A stretch of DNA of 64,000 nt from Zhengitettix transpicula (GCA_037074705.1 CM073592.1:27252629-27316628), one strand, 5' to 3'. Shown: positions 45,651 to 58,978, numbered from the stretch's first letter. The notes: a model not told the origin generated them from the sequence alone. Made by a program: numbers and translations.

Positions 45651-48600
45651 ATGCCCGCGTGCGCGGACGACCAGAGCGTGTCGCGTCTGGGCAGCGTCTC
45701 GCCGCCCTCGCCGGGGCCCGTGTGGTCGCCTCAGCTGCCTCGCCACAGCCTCAAGGCGACCGTGTCCTCGCCGTCGCCACCACCCTCGACATCGACCCTC
45801 GCGAGGCGAGGGCTGGCGCCTCTGCCGTTGCGAGCCGTGGGATGGATCCTGCATTTCCTGGCGCACGTCGTCACGACGCTGGCGACGCTGGCGTGCAACC
45901 AGCTTCTGCTGTTCTGGCCGGGCGTGTGGTTGGCCGCGATGCTGTGGCTGCTGCGACGCCTGGCGCCTTGGCGGCTGCTGAGGCGCCGTCAACGGCGACG
46001 GGCCGTCGTAATGGTAAGCGGCGGCAGCACGGTGCAGACGCTCCACCTAGCGAGGAACTTGCACACGTCCGGTGTCGACGTCGTCGCCGTTGAAATCGAC
46101 GGTCTGTTTCCTCTGGCGCGATTCAGCGCTGCGGTGCGCAGCTTTCACAGCGTGCCTTCACCCGCCGCGGGTGACGAGGAGGCATCGCGACGCTACGTGC
46201 GGGCGCTGTGCGACGTGGCGGCGCGCGAGGGCGTCTCCGTGTACGTACCGGTGAGCGCAACGAGCACGGCGTACTACGACGCCCTGGCGAAGCCGCACCT
46301 CGAAGCGCTGGGCGTGGGCGTGTTCGGCCTCGGCGCCCGCGAGGTGTGGCTGCTGGACGACGTCCGCGAGGTGCTGCGTCGCGCCGCCGACGCCGGCCTG
46401 TATGCGGCCCCGCACTACGCCGTGTCTCGCCGTGACGATGTACTGCGATTGTACGAGGCGGGCGTGCCTGCTTCGGGCCGTCACTTCATGGCGAGCGTCG
46501 GGACGCTCGGGTGCCGCGACCGCGTGCGCCTAGTGTTGCCGCCACGACGCCGCGAGTTCCGCATGCCCTACGAGATGTCGCAGCGACGGCCTTGGGTGGT
46601 CGTGCGTGACCCGCCAGGACGCCACTACGTGACGTGCACGACGCTTCGAGACGCCGCTGTTGTGGCCAATGTGACGTGCTTGGTGTTGGACGACGGAGCG
46701 CTCAGGCCCGTGGAGCACAGCGGCGTCGACGTGTGGCTCAGCGCGTTCTTCGCCCGCCAGCGCGTCCTCGGACACGTCACGGGCCACGTCGCCTTCAGGT
46801 AAGGCCCTCTTCGAGGATTGTCCTGCGTGTTTACAATACAAACTTTGGACGGCAAACACGGCCCAGTCGACTTGGTTGTCAGTGATAAGGACACAATTAC
46901 TGAAATATCAACTATTTTTGGGGGATAATTGGATTTTGATCCCTGTAAGCTGTTTATGGTTTGACATTTCGTCACTAATTACTACAGAAAATTTTGAAAA
47001 CAAAATAAATTTCAACTGAATCACAACAAGAATCGTTATATACGTTTTAATGGGTCATTATCTGACATTACCCGTCGTCTGGGCAGACGCTGTTTCACTG
47101 TTCTGCTTTAGTATCGTGTAAAATCAAATTAAATTGGTGTCTGCTAACAATTCTTCTCTACCACCACCACCACTTATGTGGAGAGACTAAGGTTAAGTCT
47201 TCTTCGTCATTCAATTTTTTTTTTTTTTTAAAAAAAAAATATTATTAATTTAGAATTAGCAAAGGTTTAAATAGAATCCTAGGAGACTGAAGAATACTCA
47301 GTAGAGTTGCGAAACCAGAAGATAATAAAAGAAGATTAGTGAACCACACAGGGCAATATTAATTTGATTAGGGTTGATTCAAATTATAGAATTAATGGAA
47401 AACTGGTAAATGCCATGACTCAGAAGAATTTTGAAAATCAACTGCTACTAGGGAACAAAAACGTTATGACCACTAATAATTAGACACATCCTTGATGCTG
47501 CTGTTGATGAAAATGAACAATCTAAATTGGGAAAAGTCTATGAAATTATAATATGTATCTTCAGACCTGCTATGGCATGCACAGGAGTGTAATATGAGGA
47601 GTAGAGAGGAACCAGTTATTGAAACGTCGTTTTCCAGACGGAATCAAGAGATTCGTTCATAAAGAAATAACACCTGGCGATATATTCGCTTTCTTGAATG
47701 GGATTCCTGTACAGGCGTTTGTCCCTGCAGACTTTCCCTCATCCATGTGTTTACATCCTCGGACTGTCCTTCGTCCGTTGTTATCACAAGGTCATGATGA
47801 CCTCCTCTTCTGCTCTCATCGCGCTTATTTCACCTCAAATGTTACTCGAACTGACACATCATGTTTCCGTTGCAAAAAAGAAAAAAAAGTTTAATCGAAA
47901 ACGACTTTTTGTGGCGTTTGGCCGACGACAGCCAGAATTGTTGCCGACATCTGTTAATTGGAACTAACGTGCGTGATATTCAAACAATCAAGCGTCCAAT
48001 TTAGTTCATTGGTTAATAATAACTTTTATTATTAATTATTTCAGGTATTTTCAAAATAAATTATTTCAGAATAATTGAAAGAATATATAATTGAATTTTA
48101 ATTTTTGCAACTTAAACCTTTTTCATTGGCAGATTAAGAAAACTGGAATGGCAAAGATATTTATAGTATCCTGTGTGTGTTGAACTTATTATCTGTCTCT
48201 TATGATGAATCCAGTATTATTTTCTTCTCAAATCGTCTCGTTTGTTAGTTTATAAATCCATTGGCGCTTCTCCCATGAAACTGGACATCTATGAGTGTCC
48301 ATCAAGACCGCCTCGTGTGCTCTGCACAACTCTCTTCAAAAACTTAACCTTGCTGAGAGTTTGCCAGAATGATGAAATGGTACGTATTTTCCAGTTTTCT
48401 CTAATGATGCATATATCGGTTTTATGCAATTTATAGAGTTTTTCCCACTTAGCTGTATTTGTTCGACCCTGTACGATTTTGACGGAGGTTAAATAAATTT
48501 ATTTTCACCTACGCTTGTGGACATTTTGGTTTTTTTTTAGCTATTGCTATAACAATTATAATAAATCGTTATTATTCTGAAGTGCCTTGAAGTTTTCCTT

Positions 48601-51600
48601 TGTTTGCTGACGCCACATTCTCTTTTTAGATACTTACGAATTGGCTTCGTTGTCCTTAGTCTTTTACTCATTTGAGAACACACTCTAATAACCCCATTCA
48701 ACAATCACTTCGATTAAACCACATATAGAGTGCACAGTACGCGAACAAAATTCAACCGAAGATGCTGAGACAACCTCAACAGAAACGATTGCAAAAGACG
48801 CTGAAATTATGTTTCCCGACCATCTGACGTGAGATGTCTGAGGTCATTCGAACGAATATTAATGTCATACATGTCGAATTTCTTATAAGAAAGCCGTGAG
48901 CAAGACGGGTGTCTGGAGTCGACATCGAATGCGAGCAGGGGAAATAATTGTCTCTAGTTAATCACAGTGCAACGGGTATTTAACAAATTGATTCAAATTG
49001 GATTCTCAAATGACATGTGCCTTTAATCCCAAGTTCGTCCCTTAATTTTTTTTATTTTTTTTAGGGCAACAGGCTACATGAGGGTGATCCACGTTGGGAA
49101 ACTCCCCTTTAATAGCATAGGAAGGGATTTGAAAGGGGGGATGCGGAAGGGTAGAGGAAGGTAGCCAAGGGTTAACTAGGGCCCCCGGGCTATGGTTTAA
49201 GGATCCTACCCGGCATTCACCCAAAGAAATGCAGTGAAAACCCTAGAAAAACCTGAATCGGGTAGGTCGGGCATTGGGTACTTGTCCCACGCCCTTCCGA
49301 TAGCGGGAGAGGAGTTTGCTGTGGGGACGCAGCATTCCCTTCTCCGTGCCTCGACGAGTTTAGGAGGCAGCTGGCCGACTATTCCAATGGGAATAGCGAA
49401 CAACTCTTACCGTATGCCCAAGGTCCGTGACCCCGGAACATACACCTCTCAAAACAGGCCGAGGTGCCTCGGCTTGTGGGAACCTTAGTTCAAAAATGGA
49501 GAGGAAAAGGCATACCCAAAGGTAGCCCCTTCGTATCTCTCCTAAAAGGTTCTGCCTGCGAGAGAACATCCCTCGCATGTTACCTGCGAGAGAATCCTCT
49601 CGCAGGCTTCTGTAGGCGGTCGTCCCTTAATGGTCATGGGCATGAAAACCCCAAGCGGTTGGTCCCATAACTGCAGGAGAAATGCCCAAGATTGGCACGT
49701 TGTGTTGAATCACGATTATGCATTTTTGTTCTGATACTTCATCCTCCGTATTATCTCCATTCAGGTCTCGAAATATGAGAAAAATCTGCCTCGGTAACTA
49801 AACTAAAAAAACGCGTCTGCTGATAAGACTTTTTACACCGTGGCCGAAGATGTTAATACGTTGGTTCTGAAATATGTCGACCTCATATAAAAACATATCT
49901 TACCTATTTCTTTTTTCAGTTTTCAAAAATATTTCCTTTTGAATTAACATCTTAGTCCAATACTTATCCAGATTCTTCAAACCTTCAGTAGGAAACAATT
50001 TTTAATATTGAAAATTAGGCGATTGTCCCAGCTTTAACTTCTTTATTTCAAACATATCTTCATTCATTATCGAACGCGGAATAACCGAAACCTGCAGAAC
50101 ATGGTGCGTCCTGGAGGTCAGCAACAACAACTGAGACTCGTGATGAAAAATAACTTTTTTTCTTTGTGTTATACGGATATTTGACCTACTTCAATTGGTC
50201 CAGTGATACTGGCTAATATTATCCGGTAGCTGTTTTCTGCTTTTCCAGATAGTCTAAGAGAATCACCACATGAGCTTTCGAAAACTCAGAGATCAAAGCT
50301 TTTCCAGAATTTTTACACCCACATCAACCCAATCAACACATTGGAGTGTTCTTCGCTTCAGTGCGTGTAATAATCAACCCGTGTATCATAAAAGGTAGTG
50401 AAACGTCGCAAAAATTCAGATCAGTCCCTCTTCTTTACGGTTGAAAGCGATGGTGAAGATTCGTTTAATATCTCTTGAATAGTTCTCGGGGTCAAGTCTT
50501 CCAGGGAATAAACTAACCGTGTTGAAAGTTTTTTTTATCATTTTTTGGTTACATCAATGAAACAATTGAAAAACGTGAACTAGGACCGTCGTTTGTGCCT
50601 ACTGGCGCTCTCTCTGTGTCCGGCCGAGAATTTTTCGAACAAACCTCGTGTGTTGTCTACTCAAAGTACATTTCTAAGGACATTATCAATTTACATTTAT
50701 CTATTTTTTGAAAATCTGTGGAGTATTAACATTCTACTGACAATTTAAAGCCTTATTGATTGCTCGGAAAAGAAAATGTATTTCATTTTTTGGTGTGCAT
50801 TGTATATTTCTAAGAGGAAATATGGCAGTGAAGTGACCATGTAATATGATGGAATTCACAAAAATGAAAAGAACGGCTCATTGATTGGAAGAGCGCGTAA
50901 AATTCATTCCATTAAGATAAGAGTCTACGTGGCTCAGACCACCTATATATAGCTCTACCCAGGCTATTTTCTCAGTGCCATCGCTTTGTTTTATTTCTGC
51001 ACCACCCCGCCATTTTGTTTAATGTCTTCGATCACACAAGAGTAATGAAAGCATTTCATGTCATTTGCATAAAACTTCGACAGTGATTGACCGTAAAGGA
51101 ATCACTTACGATCGCAGCCCTTGAGGTGCCGGCGCGTGGGCGGCGCTCGCAGGTGCTCCAGGACGCGGATGACCCAGTTTGTGTTTTATCTTCTCGTGTC
51201 CTGACATCCGCCTCCGCACAAATCCTGTCGACTTTGCCCTCCTGTTCGTGACCTTTAGCTGGCCGACCATCTCCTTGGAATAAAGTGGAAAGTCCAAAGA
51301 CTCTACACCAATTGATTGGCCAACCCAGATACCGATGAGACACACGGAAATGAGATAAAAAACATCGGAATTAATTTTGTTTTCAAATTAAAATTTCTAT
51401 AAACAGTGGTGGAGAGTTAGTTGCAAATCACAATACTTCTATTGGGTCATCATTAACTACAGATGATTAAATTATTCACCATAAGAAAGCAGCTTTAATT
51501 AATTAAATGTATGTACTTATTTCAATTCCGAATGTATTAGTTACACCCTCCAAATTTACGAGTTGAACCAGATTTTTTTTTTAAAAAAAATATTACGACG

Positions 51601-52791
51601 CTGGCAACCCTCTTCACCTAATATCACAGCGCCAAAATACTTTATCCAGATACATAGAATAAATTCGTAGATCAGCCGACTATGGAGGACCCGCTCTTAA
51701 TCAGCAGATCACACGTCTTTCACCGGCTAACCCTAACTGGTGGGACAAATCTACCAGATACTGGTCGACGAGCGGTAAAAGTCTGTAAGATGCGAAAATG
51801 GAGTTTTGTATCCTGTTTTTTTTTTTGTCATTAGGTTTTCGACTGTTGTTATAGTGGCATAAAATTGGACTGAAATTGTCTAATTGTGCATTCACGAAAA
51901 AGAGGTTCATTGAAAGTGGCTCAAGCCATGAATTATGCAAATAAATCAATTTTATTCCACGAACCTCTCGCAGCACCTGAAACCTACCTCGTAAATGGCT
52001 TCAATATTCCTCTGGGTAAGATCCAAACTAAACTTTAAATAACCTCCCACTATTCATCACAACACTTAAAACGCATTTTCCATCAAAACAGATGGACACT
52101 TCAGCACAAATATTGTATTGAACTATATAATAAAATGAAAATGATGAAATGGCTATTAAAATCAGTAACTCAAAACTCGAGGGCTTGACTCCTGACTTGC
52201 ATGTGGTAGATATCGGCCTGGTGGAGGCAAGAAAGATTATTTTTATGTTCCAAAGTGCGCTGCTGTCTCGTTGACGGAACTCGAAACGTCCTCACAGAAT
52301 TCCAGTTAGATTGACGGGGAAAGGCTATAATAATTTGTGGTTTGTAGAAACGACTTTTCTTTCTACTTTCCTGACGACTCCTTGGCGACCTTCAGACTAT
52401 TCCACAGATTCCAGCACTTCTTTGAAGTGAACATTTACGATTGGACGTTCGCAGGTTCGTGGAGGTGGAAGGCTCCGGTGAGCTGACGGTGCTGAGCAGC
52501 CGCGTGGGCGTCTCGCTGGCGTACGTGTGCCAGAGCGTGGACCAGGCGAGACTCCTGTGGTCGCCGTGCCGCCACGCCGCCGCGCGTCTTCGGGCGTCGG
52601 GACGCTTCTGGCTGCCGCCGCCCACCGGCAGAAGCCTGAACGCGGTGGGGCGCAAGGAGGCGCTCTTCTGTCCCTGGGACCCGCTGCCCTACCTCGCCTA
52701 CTACCACCTCAAACTGCCTCTTCGCAGTGTCCGCAACCTTCTCCGCAACGCAGCGCCCCTCAGGGGCTGTCCCCTGCCGCCCACGCAGTAG
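45651..52791 (+). CDS. membrane-anchored ATP-grasp-like protein, 2 exons, probable pseudoenzyme
   Basis: Exons 45651-46798 and 52455-52791 join in phase (AG/G) to 494 residues across a 5.66-kb intron containing a retroposon. An upstream GTG could extend the frame but ATG at 45651 is preferred. After a Ser/Pro-rich N-terminus, residues 63-102 are strongly hydrophobic (one or two membrane helices), followed by Arg-rich RRRQRRR. Residues 118-260 match the Rossmann-like pre-ATP-grasp domain of carbamoyl-phosphate-synthase-like ATP-grasp proteins: VVMVSGGSTVQTLHLARNLH, VDVVAVEIDG, VYVPVSATSTAYYDALAKPH and WLLDD. Residues 278-400 follow the grasp fold (RPWVVVRDPPGRHYVTCTTL), but the ATP lysine, the glutamate before PG, and the terminal ECNPR motif are replaced (ASVG, VRDP, LSSRV). 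The substrate is unknown. The gene is markedly GC-rich. Fold assignment is from memory of the family. Confidence 0.75.
49047..49619 (-). mobile_element. SINE-like retroposon, copy 6, full length with perfect 12-bp target duplication
   Basis: The most complete copy. On the minus strand the hairpin head (49583-49606; arms CCTGCGAGAG and CTCTCGCAGG, AATC loop) is preceded by about a dozen bases and followed by a second, partial CCTGCGAGAG repeat. The 3' end reads AGCCTGTTGCCCT and an interrupted A tail (49047-49062 on plus as T's). The direct repeat TCGTCCCTTAAT flanks it at 49035-49046 and 49620-49631. It sits in the long intron of the ATP-grasp-like gene, antisense to it. Confidence 0.88.
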
Positions 52792-54508
52792 TCATCCGCC
52801 TCGACAAGTAAGTATTTACAGAGAATGACGTCACTCTGACCAAGTAGTTATTAAAACTGTACAATTCAAATATCTAAGAAAATTATTGTCTCACAAAATA
52901 ACTGTTCCAAATAATAAGTGGGGTGAGAAGGAAATTTTGAAATTTAAACTGTGAACCCGAAATTTTCTATGGCATATTCAGATTTTTTAAAAAAGTTATT
53001 GTATCCGAAATATTTTATTTTTATTCAAGACAGATGTAATTACATGACATTAATTGATGCATTCATTTGACACCTGTCTCGTTTCATTCCCAGAATCAAT
53101 ACAAATTTTTGTCTGTTGATATTTATTTTATTGGCAGTAAATTGAAGTAGCGAAAAATATTTAAACCTTCTTCGAGAAGAACTATCAAAGTTACTTCAAA
53201 AGTTCCTCCTCCGATGTATGTAAACACTACGAAAGAATTTTTCAAAACAACGTTTGTGTAGTTGAAATGTGGAAATGCGAAAATTAAACCATTTTAAGTG
53301 TCTTGATAAACCGAATAATTATCAACAAATCATTACGGGCCAGCGAGAACGAAGTTGACACAGGTGAGAAAGGTACTCTACATCTTTTCCTCCAGGAAGT
53401 AACGTCACCGCGTCAAGGTCTCATATTTCACTTGTTAGCAACTTACTGACGTTGGATGACCAACTCGCACAAGTTGGTAGATTTATTAATATTTCTTGGA
53501 CCAATCCTCTCACCTCTGACAATAAACGCACGGTAACTTCCTTACTGAACCGTAGTAATATTTTTACGTTCGTTTTTCTTCATAAAACGCCGCTACTCAG
53601 ACACAGACCCCAGCCTCCGCAGACGCGACTTCTAAGGAGGGATCCATTTTTTTTAGAACGCTGCTGTTGCTCTTAAATGCGAAAGAACTACTTGGAAATT
53701 TAAAATATATATTGTTTTATTGCATTTGCATTCACAGAGAATTTTGATCTTAAAAAATGTGCGTGGGGTCGTCTTCGTAACCTCCAAGTCCCTTCCACTC
53801 TTGTGCGCAGTAAAGCGGGTATGATGAGACTTGTCCATTGTTATACGGACACTTGAGATCGATCATACTGTCCTAGCTCCATCAGTTGTGACGGTCGACC
53901 TCGTTACTTTAGTATAACTTAACTTACCCTGACTCTCCACATCACAGGTGTCGTACAAATCAACATACGAAAATCTTCCATCTGATATACGAGGAGGATA
54001 AGGCAAAATCTGAGTAAACCTGCCATCCATGTTTGACTTGTTGATAATGATAATGTTTTTTTTTTTTTTGCAGGTGGTACCTCACTGTCACACGTGTAAA
54101 TATTTCATTTTGTAAATAACTGAGGGATTTTCTTGGGTTGTGTAAATATTAAAATTAAAATAGCTTTGTACACCCATGTCTAGTGAAATTACAAGCCTGT
54201 CTAACGTCCAGCTTCTCCTTCTGCAGAGATTAGAAATCTACTTATACGTTGTACTTATGAAATTGAAATATTCTTGATAAAAACTAAAAGTAATTTTAAA
54301 AGAAACTGATTTTTTAAATTAATTAACTTGTTCGTACAATCAGTGAGAGTAATAATATAGCGGTTCGTCGGGGAGTTTTCCTTTATTAATGATGCAATCA
54401 GCGGATACAAAAAGGAACGTGTACCTTGTTACATAAGTCGACAGTGACGTAGTCGACTTATCTCCCTCTCCACGGACACAGGTCGACACTGCGACTGACT
54501 GGGGACGG
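52792..54508. other. noncoding spacer between convergent genes
   Basis: Probable 3' UTRs of the ATP-grasp-like gene (plus) and the secreted-protein gene (minus). No other gene is supported. A plus-strand AATAAA occurs at 53521-53526. Confidence 0.45.
54382..54387 (-). promoter_or_regulatory. poly(A) signal AATAAA of the secreted orphan gene
   Basis: AATAAA on the minus strand lies about 120 bases past the stop codon at 54509. Confidence 0.5.
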
Positions 54509-57500
54509 CTACTGACCAGAACGATGCAAGAAAACATCGTCAGCGGAACTCCGCGGTCCCCAGCGGCCTTCCGGAGCACTCCTAAAATTCCTAATATCGA
54601 CGGCAGGATGACGTCTGCCTACGCCATTCAGCGATTTCTCAAGTTTTTGACTAAACGGAGACACACCATCCTTAACGCCCATTTCTTTCTGCATTTTCTC
54701 GACGGCCGCCAATTTATTTGAAAGTGCCTTAATTTTTTTATTCAAATTAGGCGACGAAATAGATAAACGTCGTTCGTCGGGTCTTATTGGCCATTCATCA
54801 ATATCCGTATTGTTCGTCACATCTGGTAACCCTTCAGGTCTGTCAATAAAACGGAGGACCTTGCTAAATTGATCTGTAAGATCCTCGAGTTTTTTCAACA
54901 TATCGTTTACCAAATTGAGCTTATCTTCTGGGATAGGAGTTTCTAATTGTACTTCCGGCGCCATATCGTCAGAATATTCCTCAGAGTCGATTCTGTGTTC
55001 GAGCTCAGGTGTTGTGTCCTTGGTTGACTTTACCGTCCACGGCTCGGAAGTGAACTCCCAGCCTTCCCTATAAGGGGAAGTGGGCATTTTCCACATCTGC
55101 ATATCCTGATTGGACTCATCACTCGACGGCCGACCCACAACTGGAGGAAATAATGTTTCCTTGGCATACTTGATGCGAGATATCATTGGCCTTTTGAGAA
55201 TGTCATCCATTACCTCGGAAACCAGCGGCATGTTCTTCATCGATGAAGGTTCCGCTTGCTGCAGCGCTTTCAGCTCAGGGGACAGCGACTCCAAGTCCGA
55301 CTCGAAGGCGATCCTGCTGATGGGCACCGACTGGTGCGGCAGCAGACGACCAGCTTCCGATGTTCTCGAGGCCTCAACGGATTCATCCGCGGGACTTGGC
55401 GAATTCTTCGTGTAATCTGCACTTTTCATGGCGACTTTCAACGGCTTGCCCGACTCCTCTGCGGAACTCTGTGTTGCGTCCCCCATATTCGAGCCGACAG
55501 TGTCTTTCCCATTCACTTCGGAATTTTCAATGCTCCTCCCCTTTACATTTGCAGTTTTTGAACCATTGTCATCCTCACTTTGGAAGCCCACATTATTTGC
55601 ATTTTTATTTACTGAGGTATGTTTCCCTACATGTCCTTTACTTGGAGAGGCATTCTTTAAGTTAGAGTTTTCTTTACCTTTGGTATTTCTCTCCTCGACT
55701 AACTTTTCCTCAGTGACTGGTTTATCCATGTCACTCTTGACAGTGACATCGTTCTTATTTGAGATCTTGTTTTCTGCTTTAGATGGATCCTCTCCTTCTC
55801 TTTTCAATCTTCCTTTGCTATGTTTTTCTTTGTCGCCACTGACATTGACGTCATTCTTCTTGTCGTAGCGTTCTGACGCGTCGGTCTTCCTTTCTTCCAC
55901 CTCGACTTGCGCTGTTTCGCCTCCGCTTACTTCCTTTTCTGAACTTGTCAGCTCGCGGGCTTGGCCCAGTCCACTTTTGCTCTGTACGGCCTCATCCGCG
56001 TTGACCGTCTTTGACTGGTCTTCAGATGGGGATAATGGCACGGGATATGATTCGACGGTTATGCCTGAAACAAATAACCACTCAAATATATATAAATAAG
56101 AATCTGGTAGTTCCTTGATAGTATAAAATGAACACCCCGTTCCTAATATTCTAATAGTCTTCAAGGAATATGACGACAGTCTAGAAATCTCACGGCGTAC
56201 GAGATCTTAATATCGAGAAAACACAAAGACTTATTTTTTCAATAAAACTAATTCCTCTGGAGTTACAACCATAAAATTCATTGAAATTTTGTATGAGGTT
56301 CCCAAACTAATATTGGCAGTTTTAAACTTCCTCTTGAGAAACCCGAGGAAGGCACAACCATCGGAATGTTTTTGTCTGTTCCACAGCGACATTCTCTATG
56401 GTGGCTTGTGGGGAAACGCTGGTTCCCACTGCACGTTTCTGCGACCTGACTTTCCTCGCAACTAAGGGAACAAGAAGTTAGCAACGATAACTGCAGACAT
56501 CAAACCGATCTGACCATCAAAGCTTTGAGGACCACTAAAACCAAATAAAGATCAGACTATACTATAAAATTACCTGCCTCCACCTATCAAAATGATTGAA
56601 GCATTACACAAAAATTGTCTGTCATCATCCACTTTAGTATTGAAACCAGAAATTAATACACTGATAACATGAAAATGTTTACAATTGCTTCAATTGTACT
56701 TCAATGCTGATCCTCTAACTTGTGTGACGTGTTCTTGACAATTTGTCTTTAGCAATAAAAAGCTATTGTTATCATAAATGGAGGTAGTGAATTGTGTTGG
56801 TCGGACGTCAGAATTAGTTTGAAGCATGCACGTGACAACGACGTACACACACATGTAACGTAACATACGGACGTATTCATTTAACAAATGGAGGTGTCTG
56901 GGTCTTGATAATTATACTCTGAGTCTGAATTTTAAGATTCTAATTCGTTGTTGCAAATTATCATTTATTTTTCCGGTTTGGATATTTAATGTATATTTCG
57001 ATACATTATAAAATCTACTTCTCGAATGTATGAAGAATAGAAAGAAACGTATAAATTGATGACTGAATGTTGTAAAGATATCAGAAGCAAAGAGGACAAT
57101 AACGTTGAAAAGCATGACTAAAGATATTCCTTATGTTAATCTAAGAATGGATTGTAACCTGAGGCTGGTGACATGCAACTCAGGAATTTTTGTCATGGAA
57201 CGACTGTGTGAACCGCGAATGTTGAATAGAACAATTAGAATAAAGGAAAAACTACAGGAAAAGTAAAAAAATATATATATCAAATTACTTCTTAACAGAG
57301 TTATAACGAAAAACCTTGTGGTAAATAAAGGGGGGAAAGAATCGGAAAGACAGCAAACGGTGGAGTAAAACTTAATTCGTAACGGCGTCAAATACATACA
57401 GAGAAACGGAGTCCAAAAGGCAAATATATTCACTAAAGAGTAGAATAATGGATATTTTGTAAATAAAATAAAAATAAGAAAGGGGTAAGATAGTTTTAAA

Positions 57501-57699
57501 GGTATTGTGAGTTAAAAATATTGGGTTGGTTTAACTAAAAATCTATTCTACATAAACTTACACGAAGTCGGGGAAATATGATGTGAAGATAAAGAGCCAA
57601 CGAAATTTTCTACAGGAAAAGTAAAGGACGAAGTGAAAAGAATGATGATGTACCTGCTGCGAACATCAGCAGCAGGAGCAGCATAGCGATGGGCGACAT
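54509..57699 (-). CDS. secreted, low-complexity charged protein, 2 exons, function unknown
   Basis: I do not recognise this protein. Exon 1 (57654-57699) encodes only the start of a signal peptide, MSPIAMLLLLLMFAAG; exon 2 (54509-56064) supplies the rest. The join is in phase (G/GC) with good GT-AG borders, giving 533 residues. The open frame upstream of 56064, to 56164, is intron read-through. The mature part is rich in Lys, Glu, Ser, Asn and Asp to about residue 230, with KDE-type low complexity. Next comes a more structured stretch with FESDLESLSPELKALQQAEP and EVMDDILKRPMISRIKYAKE, then a predicted amphipathic helix LNLVNDMLKKLEDLTDQFSK, and a basic tail. Few dibasic sites occur, so a neuropeptide precursor is possible but not supported. 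A matrix, glue or haemolymph protein would also fit. Confidence 0.8.
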
Positions 57700-58943
57700 C
57701 CTCTTACACGGGTCTGCGTCCACCTGAGCCACGTTTTAACAGTTGTCCATGGCGATAAAGAACATCGTAAATGTCCCACATTATACGACTCATTCGCTCG
57801 TTTAATTTTCCCCTACGAACCTCGACAATAAAAAATATTGTTTACTGAACAATAAAAATCACCTTGATTTCTTCTTAAGATATTTCGGTCTCTTACCAAC
57901 AATTCCTTATAAAAGAGAAAACAATTCTGAGTAATCACAAGAGAAGAGAACGGTCTTAGTGACTTCTCCATAAAGTCGATAACAGTCGATATGTGCGCTC
58001 GTTTCTCGAATCAATCAAGATCACTCGAAATATAGAAACATTCAAATGAAATCGGGTCCGACAAGGGGTTGATGGATACGCTGACTAATGACCAGCAGAC
58101 CATAATTTTGTCTGGGATGGATGAAATTAAGAAAAGCGGGAGACTCGAAATGTGAATATGACAAGTCTGATCGATATCATTAATTAAATAGATTCTTTCG
58201 TAGGATACAAAGTTGGAGCATTAATGTGTTTTATTGGCTTAAACAACGTAAATGTACTATCGTGACGCATCGCTGCCACCGATCAATATCTAGACCACTT
58301 TACCGTCCAATAAAATGTATAAATGTTAAAATTTTAACGGGTGCTGAATGTCTGTTGGAAGGAATTAATTTTTTAGTGGTTCCAAATTATTTCAATCTGC
58401 GTTACTCGTTTGAGGCGAGTTTCTAAGAACTCAAATTAACTTGTTGTCCAAAAAACAAGCGAAATTTGTGATACTACGCAACAAAATCTTCTTGTAGACA
58501 TAAACGTGTTTGGTACGACGAATCCATGATCCAATAACTACCGACAACGCTTCAGCACAAATCCGATGTTCGGATTTAAATGCTGCAATGAGCGGATGCA
58601 TAATATCCTCCTGTTCCGTACATGAAAATAAATAATTCACTTCCTTAAAAAAAAATCTCATGTTTAACTCAGTTGGGAAAAAAAAAGAATCCTGTGTGTT
58701 AAACCGAAAATGTTGAGAAAACCGAATCTTCGACTCTGTACCAGTTCACTATTCGACGCCATTTTAAGTAATGAAAGACTCTAGCGGCAACTACAGAAAT
58801 CTAGAATTATGTTATGGTAATGCAATTATCAACTTTATTTTCCAATCAAATTTTGTGAAACTGTATTTAATCCATTCCAATCATTTTTTTGAGCAATGAT
58901 CATGTCAAAAACTTTAGACATATCCAAAATGTATTCATATCAG

Positions 58944-58978
<35 letters not shown>

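Noticed and set aside
45636..46046. Antisense and alternate-frame ORFs over the GC-rich 45.6-46.9 kb exon
   Set aside because: Long shadow frames are expected in GC-rich coding DNA; only the plus frame starting at 45651 shows protein-family landmarks and a usable donor.
56065..56164. Upstream part of the 551-codon frame ending at 54509
   Set aside because: It precedes a good acceptor and lacks a signal peptide; the signal exon at 57654-57699 joins in phase at 56064.
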